Translations under genes and position numbers: made by a program
Assembly (NCBI RefSeq): GCF_040544485.1
Contig: NZ_JBDZDV010000008.1
Location: 62,001-126,000, forward strand
Length of the DNA: 64,000 bases
Reading direction: 5' to 3'
Source of the DNA: Lacicoccus halitifaciens
Lineage (GTDB): Bacteria > Bacillota > Bacilli > Staphylococcales > Salinicoccaceae
Shown: positions 25,626 to 35,085 of the stretch, piece after piece
How the letters are laid out: every line of letters begins with the position of its first letter
How positions within the stretch are numbered: position 1 is the stretch's first letter
The notes under the pieces: generated by a model
Database searches by the model: none
The model's input: the letters and a program-made list of their open reading frames with translations, nothing else
What the model was told of the DNA's origin: nothing

Positions 25626-27470
25626 TTACTGCAGGGTGACGGTGACGGACTGTGGTTCGCCATTGCGGTAGAAGTCGATCGTCATTTCGTCGCCCGGTTG
25701 TTTTTCGTAATACAGGTACTGCCTGAGTTCCATCATGTTCGCGACTTCATTGCCGTCGAGTGCGGTCACGAGGTCGAGCTGCTGGAGGCCTGCGGATTCC
25801 GCAGGGGACCCCGGCTGGACGCTCGAGATGACGACGCCTGAGTCGACGTCTTCAGGCAGGTTCATCTCGCTCTGGATGATTTCAGGCGGGATGGTGTAGA
25901 GGTCCTGCAGTGTCACGCCGAGGAACGGGCGCTGCACTTCGCCGTTCTCTTCGATCTGTGTGACGACCTGCTGCACTTCGTTTGCCGGAATCGCAAATCC
26001 GATGCCCTCGACCATCGGCATGCTGATCTTCATCGAGTTGATGCCGATCAGGTTGCCGTTCGAGTCGATCAATGCACCGCCGGAGTTGCCCGGGTTGATG
26101 GCGGCATCGGTCTGGATGACGTTCGCCTCCCAGTCGTAACTGCCGTCGCCGTCGAGGTCCACCGGCACCGAACGGTCGAGTCCGGAGACGATGCCCTGGG
26201 ACACGGAGCCCGAGAATACCTCGCCGAGCGGTGAGCCGATGGCGATCGCCATCTGGCCGACCGTGAGCTCGTCGCTGTCCGCGAAGTCGAGCGTGCCGTC
26301 GACCTGGTCGCTCGGGATCGTGAGCACCGCAAGGTCGGTCCAGATGTCGGTGCCGACGATGTCCGCGTTGACGGATTCACCGTTCTGCATGTTGATCTGA
26401 ATTTCCTCGGCACCTTCGACGACGTGCTGGTTGGTGACGATGTAGGCCGTCTCGCCGTCCACCCTGTAGATCACGCCGGAACCGATGCCCGCTTCTTCAG
26501 GCTCTTCCTGCTGGACTTCGGGCATTTCCCCGAAGATGCCCGGCAGGAGCGAATCGACGCGCTGCAGGTTGATCACCGACACGACGGAATCACGCGAGGC
26601 ATCGATTGCCGCGGTGATCTCATTCTCCGTCGGATCATCCACTGCAGGGTCTTCCGCTTCAAGTTCCTCACCGGCCTCTTCCTCGTTGAGTGCCTCCCCG
26701 GTGCTGCCGTCATTAGCGTCGAATGCATTGAACAATAAAAGTGCGATTGCGGCACCCAACAGTCCTGCGAGAAGCGGCAGGAGGAATGAACGGAAGAATC
26801 CGCCGCCCCCGCCGCGCCTGTTACGGCGGTTGCTGCCGCCGTTGTTGTTCCCGCCGCCATCGCCGCCCGGCGGTACGGCACCGTAATAAACAGCATCCTC
26901 ACTTCTGTGATCGCTGCTGTCCCGGGTTTCCGGGGCCTGCGCTGATGCAGGTGCGGTGCGGACAGGCTCCCTGTCCACCGCCTCTTCAGTCTTACGGTCG
27001 CCCGGGTAGCTGTAGGCGGCACCCGCGGTCATTGATGCGGCATATGCCGCGCCGTCTGCTTCGCGGGTGCGGCCGTTGACGGCGGTGTCTTCCTGTGTGC
27101 TGCCTTCAGTGCGCTCAGCCGGCGCCTCCCCTGCTTCACTCTCGGGTTTGGATATTTTTTCATCGGAAGCCGGTCCTGATGTATAGACATCCTGGTAGCC
27201 GGATTCATCAATCTCCTCTTCCGTCAGATCATCGTAGCCGTAGACCGGTTCATGGGAACGCCCGCGGGACGCTTCGATCGAATCCCTTCTCGACTCCGCT
27301 GCCGATTTATCAGGCTGTTCTGTTTCATTATCGATGTCTGCGTCTGCGGTGCCTTCAGGCTCCGACGGCCCCTCGTAAGGTGCGATCGGCTCCTGGCCTT
27401 CTTCTGTGAAGACGCGGCGCCGGCGTCTGTAACGGTCTCTAGGAATGACGTGCTTTTTATCTTTTTCCAA
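25626..27470 (-). CDS. htrA: HtrA-type membrane-anchored serine protease
   Basis: A 614-residue trypsin-like surface protease that handles misfolded exported proteins. The first about 220 residues are a charged, disordered cytoplasmic region beginning EKDKKHVIPRDRYRRRRR, as in staphylococcal HtrA; then one membrane segment (FFRSFLLPLLAGLLGAAIALLL as two pieces). The protease domain has His in TNQHVVEG, Asp in TDLAVL and Ser in NPGNSGGALI; a C-terminal PDZ domain follows (VISSVQPGSPAESAGLQ). TTG at 27470 is the start because GGGAGG stands seven bases before it; this also gives the conserved N-terminus. The long tail is heavy in Glu, Ala and Arg. Single gene with its own terminator. Confidence 0.92.
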   Translation of the reverse strand: MEKDKKHVIPRDRYRRRRRVFTEEGQEPIAPYEGPSEPEGTADADIDNETEQPDKSAAESRRDSIEASRGRSHEPVYGYDDLTEEEIDESGYQDVYTSGPASDEKISKPESEAGEAPAERTEGSTQEDTAVNGRTREADGAAYAASMTAGAAYSYPGDRKTEEAVDREPVRTAPASAQAPETRDSSDHRSEDAVYYGAVPPGGDGGGNNNGGSNRRNRRGGGGGFFRSFLLPLLAGLLGAAIALLLFNAFDANDGSTGEALNEEEAGEELEAEDPAVDDPTENEITAAIDASRDSVVSVINLQRVDSLLPGIFGEMPEVQQEEPEEAGIGSGVIYRVDGETAYIVTNQHVVEGAEEIQINMQNGESVNADIVGTDIWTDLAVLTIPSDQVDGTLDFADSDELTVGQMAIAIGSPLGEVFSGSVSQGIVSGLDRSVPVDLDGDGSYDWEANVIQTDAAINPGNSGGALIDSNGNLIGINSMKISMPMVEGIGFAIPANEVQQVVTQIEENGEVQRPFLGVTLQDLYTIPPEIIQSEMNLPEDVDSGVVISSVQPGSPAESAGLQQLDLVTALDGNEVANMMELRQYLYYEKQPGDEMTIDFYRNGEPQSVTVTLQ

Positions 27471-27525
27471 TTGACTTCCTCCCAGCATCTCAAATTACTT
27501 AAACTTCATTATAAGATGTATCCGT

Positions 27526-28323
27526 TCAGACTTCCAATGATTCGCCGTCATACGGGGCTTTATTCTTGCTGCTGAACCAGCCCGTGACGATGATGATGAG
27601 CATTACAGACCAGAATATGAGCTTCCATGTCGTCGAATGCGGGAACTCATGCGGGATGATGCCGATCGCGTCATGTGCGAGCGAGAGGATGGCGAGCTTC
27701 ACGCCGACCCAGCCGACGATGAGGAATGCCGCGACTTCAAGCCCCGGGCGCCGTGCGAGCACGCCGACGAACCATGTGGCGAAGAAACGCATGATGATGA
27801 CACCGATGAGGCCGCCGATCACCATGACCGTGTACTGGCCTGCGTTGACGCCGAAGAAATCCCCGCCGATTTCAGGCAGTGCGAGCGCGATCGCCGCCGC
27901 TGCAAGGATCGAGTCGATGGCGAATGCGATATCTGCAAGTTCCACTTTGAACACGGTCATCCAGAAGCCGGAACCCTTTTTAGGACCCGCTTCCGCCGCT
28001 GCCTCGACTTTTTTCTGCTTCGGGTCTTTTTTATTCTCCTTGAAGAGCGAGTAGAGGTGCGAGCCGGACACCCAGAAGAGGTATAGCGCACCAAGCGCCT
28101 GCATCCACCACCACTGGACGAGCCAGACGAGCAGTAAAATTGCGATCATACGGAAGACGAATGCGCCGACCAGACCGTAGAATAATGCTTTTTTCCGTTC
28201 CTTCGGTTCGAGGTGCCGGACGAGGACCGCGAGCACGACGGCGTTATCCGCCGCGAGCAGGCCTTCCAGGACGACCAGGACGATCAGCACCCAGCCATAT
28301 TCCAAAATAATAGCCATATCCAT
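27526..28323 (-). CDS. TerC family integral membrane protein
   Basis: A 265-residue polytopic protein of the TerC/YkoY group, linked to Mn2+ export during metalation of exported proteins. It shows VLEGLLAADNAVVLAVLVRHL and later VELADIAFAIDSILAAAAIAL, the paired acidic motifs of the family, with about seven membrane segments. The ATG at 28323 follows GGAGG; the longer open frame upstream is the riboswitch leader, not protein. Expression is expected to be controlled by the manganese riboswitch directly upstream. Confidence 0.9.
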   Translation of the reverse strand: MDMAIILEYGWVLIVLVVLEGLLAADNAVVLAVLVRHLEPKERKKALFYGLVGAFVFRMIAILLLVWLVQWWWMQALGALYLFWVSGSHLYSLFKENKKDPKQKKVEAAAEAGPKKGSGFWMTVFKVELADIAFAIDSILAAAAIALALPEIGGDFFGVNAGQYTVMVIGGLIGVIIMRFFATWFVGVLARRPGLEVAAFLIVGWVGVKLAILSLAHDAIGIIPHEFPHSTTWKLIFWSVMLIIIVTGWFSSKNKAPYDGESLEV

Positions 28324-28363
28324 AACTTTGTACCTCCAGGGTTTCATTTTCAAATCGACCAAC

Positions 28364-28600
28364 AAAAAAAGAGACCCATCGCAGAACGTACAGAAGTATT
28401 CTTCTGTACGTTTTGCCAAAGGTCTCACGGTACAGCGGATGTGGATGGCTGAAGCCGGTTGTCCGCCGTTCATTACACCGGGTCCGATCGTGAAGTGGTG
28501 ATTCAATCTGGAGCCGTCATGACGATGTAATGATAGTCGATCCTCTCGATGCCCGGTGGTGTTCAACGGGTGAGCGATCACTATTGTTACTCCCCTTTTT
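28364..28600 (-). ncRNA. yybP-ykoY manganese riboswitch with expression-platform terminator
   Basis: On the minus strand the leader begins AAAGGGGAGTAACAATAG and the aptamer ends CCGTGAGACCTTTGGC, the two conserved ends of the yybP-ykoY motif; a GCTTCAGCC segment lies between. The GAGACC of the aptamer can pair with GGGTCTC at 28371-28377, followed by seven T (28364-28370), to make a terminator; an inner hairpin ACGTACAGAAG/CTTCTGTACGT helps. Mn2+ binding to the aptamer should free the transcript. The gene it precedes is TerC, a known partner of this riboswitch. Confidence 0.9.
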
Positions 28601-28770
28601 CAAAACTAAATTTTAGTTATTGATAAGGATCTATTCAGTTGTGGTTTCATTGATAAATATAATATATCCGATTGGAAGCCCGTTGTAAAGCGGTTTTATC
28701 CATGAAAACGTTTTACAAATAAATTTCATGATTTTTGTGGGTGGCGGGGGTGAGGGGGGGTGAAGGGTCT

Positions 28771-29087
28771 ATCGGCCAAACCAACTCTCACTTGGCCGAT
28801 GGGGAGCATCTATCGGCCAAACCAACGCCCACTTGGCCGATGGGGAGCGTCTATCGGCCAAACCAACGCCCACTTGGCCGATGAGGAGCATCTATCGGCC
28901 AAACCAACCCTCACTTGGCCGATGGGGAGCCTCTACCGGCCAAACCAACTCTCACTTGGCCGATGGGGAGCGTCTATCGGCCAAACCAACTCTCACTTGG
29001 CCGATGGGGAGCATCTATCGGCCAAACCAACTCTCACTTGGCCGATGGGGAGCGTTTACCGGCCAAACCAACTCTCACTTGGCCGAT
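28771..29087. repeat. 41-bp palindromic repeat array B (8 units)
   Basis: Units begin at 28771, 28812, 28853, 28894, 28935, 28976, 29017 and 29058, all 41 bases apart, with nearly identical ATCGGCCAAACCAACtCTCAC cores split by arms ATCGGCCAA and TTGGCCGAT. Some have ACCGGCC at the left arm. It lies between prfC and the riboswitch of the TerC gene, all on the minus strand. Confidence 0.95.
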
Positions 29088-29096
29088 TGAAAGCCC

Positions 29097-29190
29097 AATG
29101 GACCATCCCGACCCGCGCGATGAGCCGTTAAACTCCCAACAGACCATCCCACTCCAAGCGACGAGCTGTTAAACCTCCAACAGATTGTCC
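29097..29190. repeat. Diverged units of the GGACCGTCC repeat family
   Basis: AATGGACCATCCCGACCCGCGC, GATGAGCCGTTAAAC, ACAGACCATCCC and GACGAGCTGTTAAAC follow array B in about two and a half degenerate copies of the unit that is well conserved at 45884-46083. Confidence 0.6.
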
Positions 29191-29201
29191 CGCCAACAAC
29201 A

Positions 29202-29234
29202 CAAAAAGCCCATCCCCAAAAAAGGGACGGGCTG
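29202..29234 (-). terminator. Terminator of prfC
   Basis: AGCCCGTCCC pairs with GGGGATGGGCT on the minus strand, followed by TTTTTG, just past the prfC stop. Confidence 0.85.
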
Positions 29235-29241
29235 CCGCGCA

Positions 29242-30804
29242 TTAAAGCAGGCTGTATAATTTTATTTCCGGGAATTTCTCGCTGAACCAGCGGGTTGCGA
29301 ATTCATTTTCGAACAGGAAGACCTGGTTGTCGTAGCGGTCGAGCACGAGGTTGGAGCGCGGGGAGTTCATGCTCTCCTTGATGTCCTCCTCGTTTTCAAT
29401 CCATCTGGCGATTTTCTTGCCGATCGGCTCCATCACCACATCGGTGTTGTACTCGTTCTTCATGCGGTGTTCGAATACTTCGAACTGCAGCTGGCCGACC
29501 GCGCCCAAAATCGGCTGGTTGGTGTGCATCGTCTTGTAGTACTGGATCGCGCCCTCCTGGACGAGCTGCTCGATGCCCTTGTAGAAGTGCTTCTGCTTCA
29601 TGACGTTCTTCGCGGACACTTTCATGAACAGCTCCGGTGTGAACTGCGGCAGGTTTTCGAATTCGATCTTGCCGCGGCCCCCGCCGTACAGCGTGTCGCC
29701 GATCTGGTAGTTGCCGGTGTCGTAGAGGCCGATGATGTCGCCCGCATAGGCTTCCTCAACGGTCTCGGTGTCATCGGCCATGAACATCGTCGCCCGGGTC
29801 ACCTTCTGCTTCTTCCCGGTGCGCGCGAGGACGGCATCCATGCCGCGGGTGAATTTGCCGCTGACGACCCGCATGAACGCGAGTCGATCACGGTGTTTCG
29901 GGTCCATATTGGCCTGTATTTTGAAAATAAAGCCCGTGAATGCCTCGTCTGTCGGGTCGACCGGGTCGCCGGCCTCCGTTTTCCGGGGCGTCGGCATCGG
30001 CGCGAAATCGACGTAAGTATCCAAAAATTCCTCGATGCCGAACGTAGATAACGCGGAGCCGAAGAATACAGGGGTGAGTTCACCGCCGGCGATCTTCTCC
30101 TCATCGAATGCATCGCCCGCTTCCTCGACGAGCATGAATTCTTCGACTGCCGTCTGGAAGGCTTCGTCATCGCTGATCGGATGCGGCGTCTCCAGTTCGT
30201 AGTCATCATTCAGCTTCAGCATCTCCTCTTCGCGGAAGGGGTTGATCTCTTTATTCTTCCGGTTGATGATGCCGAAGAAGCTCTGGCCCATGCCGACCGG
30301 CCATGTCATCGGATACGTCTCGATCTCGAGCGTCGATTCGATCTCCTCAAGCAGCTCGAACGGCTCCTTGCCCATGCGGTCGAGCTTGTTGATGAACGTG
30401 AATATCGGGATGCCGCGCATGCGGCACACTTTGAAGAGCTTCAGCGTCTGCGGCTCGATGCCTTTTGCCGCATCGATCACCATGACGGCGGAGTCCACCG
30501 CCATCAGCGTCCGGTACGTATCTTCCGAGAAATCCTCGTGTCCCGGCGTATCCAGTATGTTGATCTTATAGCCGTCGAAGTCAAACTGCATGACCGAGCT
30601 CGTCACACTGATGCCACGCTCCTGCTCGACCTTCATCCAGTCACTCGTCGCGAACTTGCCGCTCTTCTTGCCCTTGACCGTCCCTGCGGAACGGATCGCA
30701 CCGCCGAATAATAACAGCTTCTCCGTGAGCGTCGTCTTGCCGGCATCGGGGTGCGAGATGATGGCAAACGTCTTGCGTCTTTTTATTTCATTTTCTAAAG
30801 TCAT
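29242..30804 (-). CDS. prfC: Peptide chain release factor 3
   Basis: A 520-residue translational GTPase that recycles release factors 1 and 2 from the ribosome. G-domain motifs are complete: SHPDAGKTTLTEKLL (G1), RGISVTSSV (G2), DTPGHEDFSEDTYR (G3) and TFINKLDR (G4). The remainder matches RF3 domains II and III, including YNTDVVMEPIGKKIARWI near the end. AAGGAG precedes the ATG. It lies 19 bases after murE on the same strand, the arrangement seen in staphylococci. Confidence 0.96.
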   Translation of the reverse strand: MTLENEIKRRKTFAIISHPDAGKTTLTEKLLLFGGAIRSAGTVKGKKSGKFATSDWMKVEQERGISVTSSVMQFDFDGYKINILDTPGHEDFSEDTYRTLMAVDSAVMVIDAAKGIEPQTLKLFKVCRMRGIPIFTFINKLDRMGKEPFELLEEIESTLEIETYPMTWPVGMGQSFFGIINRKNKEINPFREEEMLKLNDDYELETPHPISDDEAFQTAVEEFMLVEEAGDAFDEEKIAGGELTPVFFGSALSTFGIEEFLDTYVDFAPMPTPRKTEAGDPVDPTDEAFTGFIFKIQANMDPKHRDRLAFMRVVSGKFTRGMDAVLARTGKKQKVTRATMFMADDTETVEEAYAGDIIGLYDTGNYQIGDTLYGGGRGKIEFENLPQFTPELFMKVSAKNVMKQKHFYKGIEQLVQEGAIQYYKTMHTNQPILGAVGQLQFEVFEHRMKNEYNTDVVMEPIGKKIARWIENEEDIKESMNSPRSNLVLDRYDNQVFLFENEFATRWFSEKFPEIKLYSLL

Positions 30805-30823
30805 TGAAAATCTCCTTAATACA

Positions 30824-32305
30824 TCATAAATATTCGTCCGGGCGGTACTTGCGGTAGGCGGCGTCGAGTGCGATCAAATCATCGCGGTGCGGCACTTTGA
30901 CGTAGTTCTCCATGATCTGGTACGGCTCGCGGCCCTTGCATGCGAGTACGATCGTATCCCCCGGCTCGCTGATATCGACCGCGTAGCGTATGCCTTCCTC
31001 GCGGTCGGTGAATGAACGGTAGTTGTCGGCACCCGCACCCGCTTCAAGCAGTTCGACGAGCATGGCGGGGTCGTCGTTCGCCGGATTGTCCGGGGTGTAG
31101 ATTGCGATATCGGCACGCGAGGCAATCTCGCCCATCGCGTGCGCCTTCGTCGTGTCGCGCTCGCCGGTCATGCCGACGAGGAAGATCAGTCGGCCTTCCG
31201 CAAAAGGCTTCACCGTATCCATGATCTTCTCGAGCGCATCCGGCGTATGGGCGAAATCGATGATCAGGTTGACCGGCAACGTCTTGTCGAGCACTTCCAG
31301 CCGGCCCTCGACCGGATCCATGATCTTCACCGCTTCAATCACCTTTTCAAGGTCGTATCCCTGCACCCATTCGCTGATGATCGCCGCCATCAGGTTCTGG
31401 ATGTTGAATTCGCCGATGAACGGTGAATCCACATGGTACGCCCCTTCCGGTGTGTTCAGCGTGAAGTTGAACCCTTCGAGGCTCCCGTCGATGTCCGTCG
31501 GATAAAAATCGCTCGACTCATCCATCCCGTAGGTGATCACTTCATGCGGCGTCATGCGCTGGTACTTTCCGCTCCAAGGGTCGTCGTTGTTCAGGATGAC
31601 GTATTTCCGCTCCTTCATGTTCTGCCCGAGCTGTGAGAATAAAAGCCCCTTCGTGAAGCCGTAATCCTCCATCGTCGGATGGAAGTCCAGGTGATCCTGC
31701 GAGAGGTTCGTGAAAATCGCGATATCGAAGTTGATGCCGGCGACACGGCCGAGCTTCAGTCCGTGGGACGACACTTCCATCGCGAACACTTCTGCACCCG
31801 CCCCTGCCGCTTCATCCATCCTGTGGTGCAGGCGGACCGATTCCGGCGTCGTATTGAGGCTCGCTTGGCGGTCTTCATTGATCAGGAATCCGTTCGTGCC
31901 GAGGTATGCGCTGTTCTTGCCCATCGCACGGCTCAAGGAGTGGATCATCGTCGAGACGGTCGTCTTGCCGTTCGTCCCGGTGACCCCGACCATCGTCATC
32001 GCCTCGTGCGGGAAGTCATATATATATTCGGCGAACAGTGATCCGACTTTCTCCGGATCCTTCACAATCACTATCCCGGCATCGTCGCCGGTATCATAAT
32101 ATCTGTCGCTCACGATGAACCCGCATCCGGCATGGAGTGCATCCGGGATGAAGTCGTAACCGTCGGCCTGATGGCCCTTTATTGCCACAAAGATGCTGTT
32201 GCGGTCGACTTCCCGGGAGTCTGTGGAAATATGTTCGACGGCGTCCGGGAAGTTGCCGTATGTTTTTTTAACTTTCAATAAAGAGAGCAGCGTTTTCGTA
32301 TTCAA
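30824..32305 (-). CDS. murE: UDP-MurNAc-L-Ala-D-Glu--L-lysine ligase
   Basis: A 493-residue Mur ligase that adds the third residue of the peptidoglycan stem in the cytoplasm. The ATP loop is TGTNGKTTVSTMIHS, substrate motifs NTTPESV and EVSSHGLKLGRV are present, and the selectivity motif is DNPANDDP, which marks the L-lysine enzyme of staphylococci rather than the diaminopimelate type (DNPR). The start is TTG at 32305, after AAAGGTGG; a GTG four codons earlier overlaps the ribosome binding site. It leads an operon with prfC and faces ltaA across a short divergent region. Confidence 0.95.
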   Translation of the reverse strand: MNTKTLLSLLKVKKTYGNFPDAVEHISTDSREVDRNSIFVAIKGHQADGYDFIPDALHAGCGFIVSDRYYDTGDDAGIVIVKDPEKVGSLFAEYIYDFPHEAMTMVGVTGTNGKTTVSTMIHSLSRAMGKNSAYLGTNGFLINEDRQASLNTTPESVRLHHRMDEAAGAGAEVFAMEVSSHGLKLGRVAGINFDIAIFTNLSQDHLDFHPTMEDYGFTKGLLFSQLGQNMKERKYVILNNDDPWSGKYQRMTPHEVITYGMDESSDFYPTDIDGSLEGFNFTLNTPEGAYHVDSPFIGEFNIQNLMAAIISEWVQGYDLEKVIEAVKIMDPVEGRLEVLDKTLPVNLIIDFAHTPDALEKIMDTVKPFAEGRLIFLVGMTGERDTTKAHAMGEIASRADIAIYTPDNPANDDPAMLVELLEAGAGADNYRSFTDREEGIRYAVDISEPGDTIVLACKGREPYQIMENYVKVPHRDDLIALDAAYRKYRPDEYL

Positions 32306-32421
32306 GTACCGTCCCACCTTTCAACCTTTATATTATACAATATATTCCCCTGTGCATAAAGGAAAGTATACACATATTTCATGTGGTTGTGATAAAATCA
32401 TTTTTCAGATGGATAAGTGAG

Positions 32422-33624
32422 ATGGTGAGTTTATTGACAAGGGAACACAGGAATTTATTCTGGAAATATGCAATCATATTATTTTTGACGGAACTGGTGC
32501 GGGGGATGTATGTACTGAGCTATCTGCCCGCCCTGCCGTCGATCGAGGCGATCTCGCTGACGCTTGCGTCAATCGTGATCACCGTGCATTTCGTCTTTGA
32601 TGCGGCGACGAACGCGTGGCTCGGCTTCGTCATGCGGAAGATCGGTGCCAGGTGGACGATGGCGGCGACATACGTTTTGATGGCCGCTGCGATGGGGATC
32701 ATTTTATTCTCGCAGGACTTCTTCGTGCTGCTGCTCGCCTCGGCGCTGCTCGGCATCGCGGTGTGCCCGATCTGGATATTTGCGCTTGCAAATGTGGAGG
32801 ATGCGACGCGCGGCAAGGACATGGGGTTCATCTTCTTCAGCTGGCTTGCGGGGCTCGGCACCGGCATGGTGAGCATGAACTTCGTCATCGGGGCGATCGG
32901 GGATGATGCGGTCTATGTGATGATCGGTGCGGTCGCGGTGAACATCCTCGGCTACCTGTTCATTCCGGGGAAATTCAGTGTGGGCGTGCGGAACGGCTCT
33001 TCAAGGAACCCGCGCCTGCCTTTGAAGGAAATTTTCGTGATTTTAAGGCGGCATATGCGGAACATCCCGGGGATCATGCTGCAGGCGCTCGGCATCGGCA
33101 TGCTGCTGCCTGTGCTGCCGACGTACATCACGGGGCTGCTCGAACTCAGTTTCTTCGAGTATACGATCTTTATTCTCGTGATTTTCGCGCTCGTCGGCTT
33201 CAGCATGACGATGCTCTCACGCGGGCTCGACGAATATTCGGCGCGGTTCACGATGGTGATTATCTGTACCGGATTCTTCGTCTATGCGGCGGGGATCATC
33301 TGGTTCTCGACGCTCGAGACGGTGTGGGTGATCTTCCTGATTGCGTGCTTCATCGGGCTGAGCTACGGCATCATGCTGCCCGCGTGGAATAAATACCTCG
33401 CCGGCACGATCTTGAAGGCGAAGAAAGAGGAGTCATGGGGGCTCATCAGCAGCCTCCAGGGCATGGGCGCCATGATCGGCCCCGTCGTGGGCGGGCTCAC
33501 TGCCGACATCTTCGGCAACGTGAAGGCCACCCTCATCGCGAGCGGACTGATCTTCCTGGTCCTCACGATCTACTACATCGTGATGTTCATGCGTGCGCGG
33601 CGTGCGGGATCGCGGACGAATTGA
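32422..33624 (+). CDS. ltaA: LtaA-like glycolipid flippase (MFS)
   Basis: A 400-residue, 12-segment major facilitator protein. It matches staphylococcal LtaA, which flips diglucosyl-diacylglycerol, the anchor of lipoteichoic acid: early ELVRGMYVLSYLPALPSI, then LLGIAVCPIWIFALANVEDATRGKDMGF, and late LSYGIMLPAWNKYLAGT and SLQGMGAMIGPVVGGL. Position beside murE-prfC is also the staphylococcal one, but the glucosyltransferase gene ugtP that normally adjoins it is missing here. ATG at 32422 is the likeliest start although no good ribosome binding site precedes it; a GTG 13 codons upstream is possible. Ends in a strong terminator. Confidence 0.82.
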   Translation: MVSLLTREHRNLFWKYAIILFLTELVRGMYVLSYLPALPSIEAISLTLASIVITVHFVFDAATNAWLGFVMRKIGARWTMAATYVLMAAAMGIILFSQDFFVLLLASALLGIAVCPIWIFALANVEDATRGKDMGFIFFSWLAGLGTGMVSMNFVIGAIGDDAVYVMIGAVAVNILGYLFIPGKFSVGVRNGSSRNPRLPLKEIFVILRRHMRNIPGIMLQALGIGMLLPVLPTYITGLLELSFFEYTIFILVIFALVGFSMTMLSRGLDEYSARFTMVIICTGFFVYAAGIIWFSTLETVWVIFLIACFIGLSYGIMLPAWNKYLAGTILKAKKEESWGLISSLQGMGAMIGPVVGGLTADIFGNVKATLIASGLIFLVLTIYYIVMFMRARRAGSRTN

Positions 33625-33634
33625 AGATGAATAA

Positions 33635-33676
33635 AGCTCACCCTCCGGCGGTTGTGCCGGGGAGTGAGCTTTTTTG
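33635..33676 (+). terminator. Terminator of ltaA
   Basis: AGCTCAC-CTCCGGC pairs with GCCGG-G-GTGAGCT, followed by TTTTTTG on the plus strand. Confidence 0.9.
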
Positions 33677-33704
33677 TTGGGATTATAATGATTGGCGAGC
33701 TTCT

Positions 33705-34063
33705 ATCGCTCAAACGTGATGCCCAGTGAGCGGTGGGAAGCGTCTATCGCTCAAACGCAGCGCCCAGTGAGCGATGGACGGGTTCTATCGATCAAACGAG
33801 ACGCCCGGTGAGCGATTGAGCGGAATCTATCGGCCAAATCAGTACCCACTTGGCCGATGGGAAGCGTCTACCGGCCAAACCAATACCCACTTGGCCGATG
33901 GGAGTCGTCTATCGGCCAAACCAACACTCACTTGGCCGATGGGAAGCGTCTACCGGCCAAACCAGCACTCACTTGGCCGATGGGAAGCGTCTACCGGCCA
34001 AACGAGCACCCACTTGGCCGATGGGGGTCGTCTATCGGCCAAACCAGCACCCACTTGGCCGAT
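33705..34063. repeat. 41-bp palindromic repeat array C (9 units, two arm types)
   Basis: Units begin at 33705, 33746, 33787, 33829, 33870, 33911, 33952, 33993 and 34034. The first three have arms ATCGCTCA / TGAGCG (one ATCGATCA), the last six ATCGGCCAA / TTGGCCGAT (three with ACCGGCC). Spacing is 41 except one step of 42 at the change of type. It lies between convergent ltaA and galU. Confidence 0.95.
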
Positions 34064-34078
34064 AGAAGTTCCCCGAAA

Positions 34079-34122
34079 ACAAAAAGGAGCCTGACGGATA
34101 TTCAATCCGCCTGCCCCTTTCA
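34079..34122 (-). terminator. Terminator of galU
   Basis: GG-GC-GGCGGAT pairs with ATCCGTC-GGC-CC on the minus strand, then TTTTTG, just past the galU stop. Confidence 0.75.
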
Positions 34123-34129
34123 ATTAAAA

Positions 34130-35029
34130 TCACTTCAACTCTTCACGCTTCAACCGCTCGAGCGTATTCTCCATGTATTCGATGACCTCATCGCGGTGCT
34201 CCGAGCGCAGGGCGTATTCGATCGTCGTCTTGACGAAGCCGCGCATGTGGCCGACGTCGTAGCGGTCGCCGGCAAAGTCGCATGCGTAGACGTCTTTTCC
34301 CTTATGGATCAGACCGGCGATGGCGTCGGTCAGCTGGATCTCGCCGCCGGCACCGATGACGCCTTTCCCGAGTTCGTCAAAAATATCGGGCGTGAGGACA
34401 TATCTCCCCATCACCGCGAGGCGTGAATCGGTTTCGGACGCGTCCGGCTTCTCATACAGGTCCGTCAGATGATAAAGATCATCCGAACAGCCGTCATACT
34501 CGACGATGCCGTACCTTGACACGTCTGCCTCGGGCACGGTCTTCACGCCGATGATGCTCGAATCCGTCCGCTCGAACTCCTCGATCAGCTGGCCGATCGC
34601 AGGCGTGCCCCCGCCGTGGTCCACGATGTCATCGCCGAGCAGCACCGCAAACGGCTCATCGCCGATGAACTGCCGCGCGGTGTTTATTGCGTGACCGAGC
34701 CCCTTCGGCGCCTTCTGCCTGACATAGAATATGTTGGCAAGTCCCGTCGAATGTTCGACTTTTTCAAGTAATTCATATTTCCCTTTTTCCTTCAGTGCGA
34801 GCTCGAGCTCGACCTGATGATCGAAATGGTCCTCGATCGCACGCTTGTGACGTCCCGTGACGATGATGATGTCCTCGATGCCTGCGGCCACCGCTTCTTC
34901 CACAATGTACTGGATGGTCGGCTTATCGAGGATCGGGATCATCTCCTTCGGCATCGCCTTGGTCGCCGGCAAAAACCTCGTCCCGAGGCCCGCCGCCGGT
35001 ATGACTGCTTTTCTGACTTTCTGACTCAA
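34130..35029 (-). CDS. galU: UTP--glucose-1-phosphate uridylyltransferase
   Basis: A 299-residue nucleotidyltransferase (GalU/GtaB) that makes UDP-glucose, the donor for glycolipid anchors of lipoteichoic acid and other glucosylated polymers. Nucleotide-binding signature VIPAAGLGTRFLPATKAMPKE is at the N-terminus; DKPTIQYIVEEAVAAG, FVRQ-type KGLGHAI and LLGDDIVD follow. The start is TTG at 35029, eight bases after AGGAGG. It is downstream of tatC on the same strand (57-base gap). LtaA, which needs the UDP-glucose-derived glycolipid, is convergent across the repeat array. Confidence 0.94.
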   Translation of the reverse strand: MSQKVRKAVIPAAGLGTRFLPATKAMPKEMIPILDKPTIQYIVEEAVAAGIEDIIIVTGRHKRAIEDHFDHQVELELALKEKGKYELLEKVEHSTGLANIFYVRQKAPKGLGHAINTARQFIGDEPFAVLLGDDIVDHGGGTPAIGQLIEEFERTDSSIIGVKTVPEADVSRYGIVEYDGCSDDLYHLTDLYEKPDASETDSRLAVMGRYVLTPDIFDELGKGVIGAGGEIQLTDAIAGLIHKGKDVYACDFAGDRYDVGHMRGFVKTTIEYALRSEHRDEVIEYMENTLERLKREELK

Positions 35030-35085
35030 AATACACGCCTCCTGCAATTCGCAAACTTTATTTTAAATATTAACATAGTATACCT

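Noticed and set aside
27524..28581. Longer TerC protein starting at 28581
   Set aside because: The upstream part is the riboswitch; the real start at 28323 has a GGAGG site.
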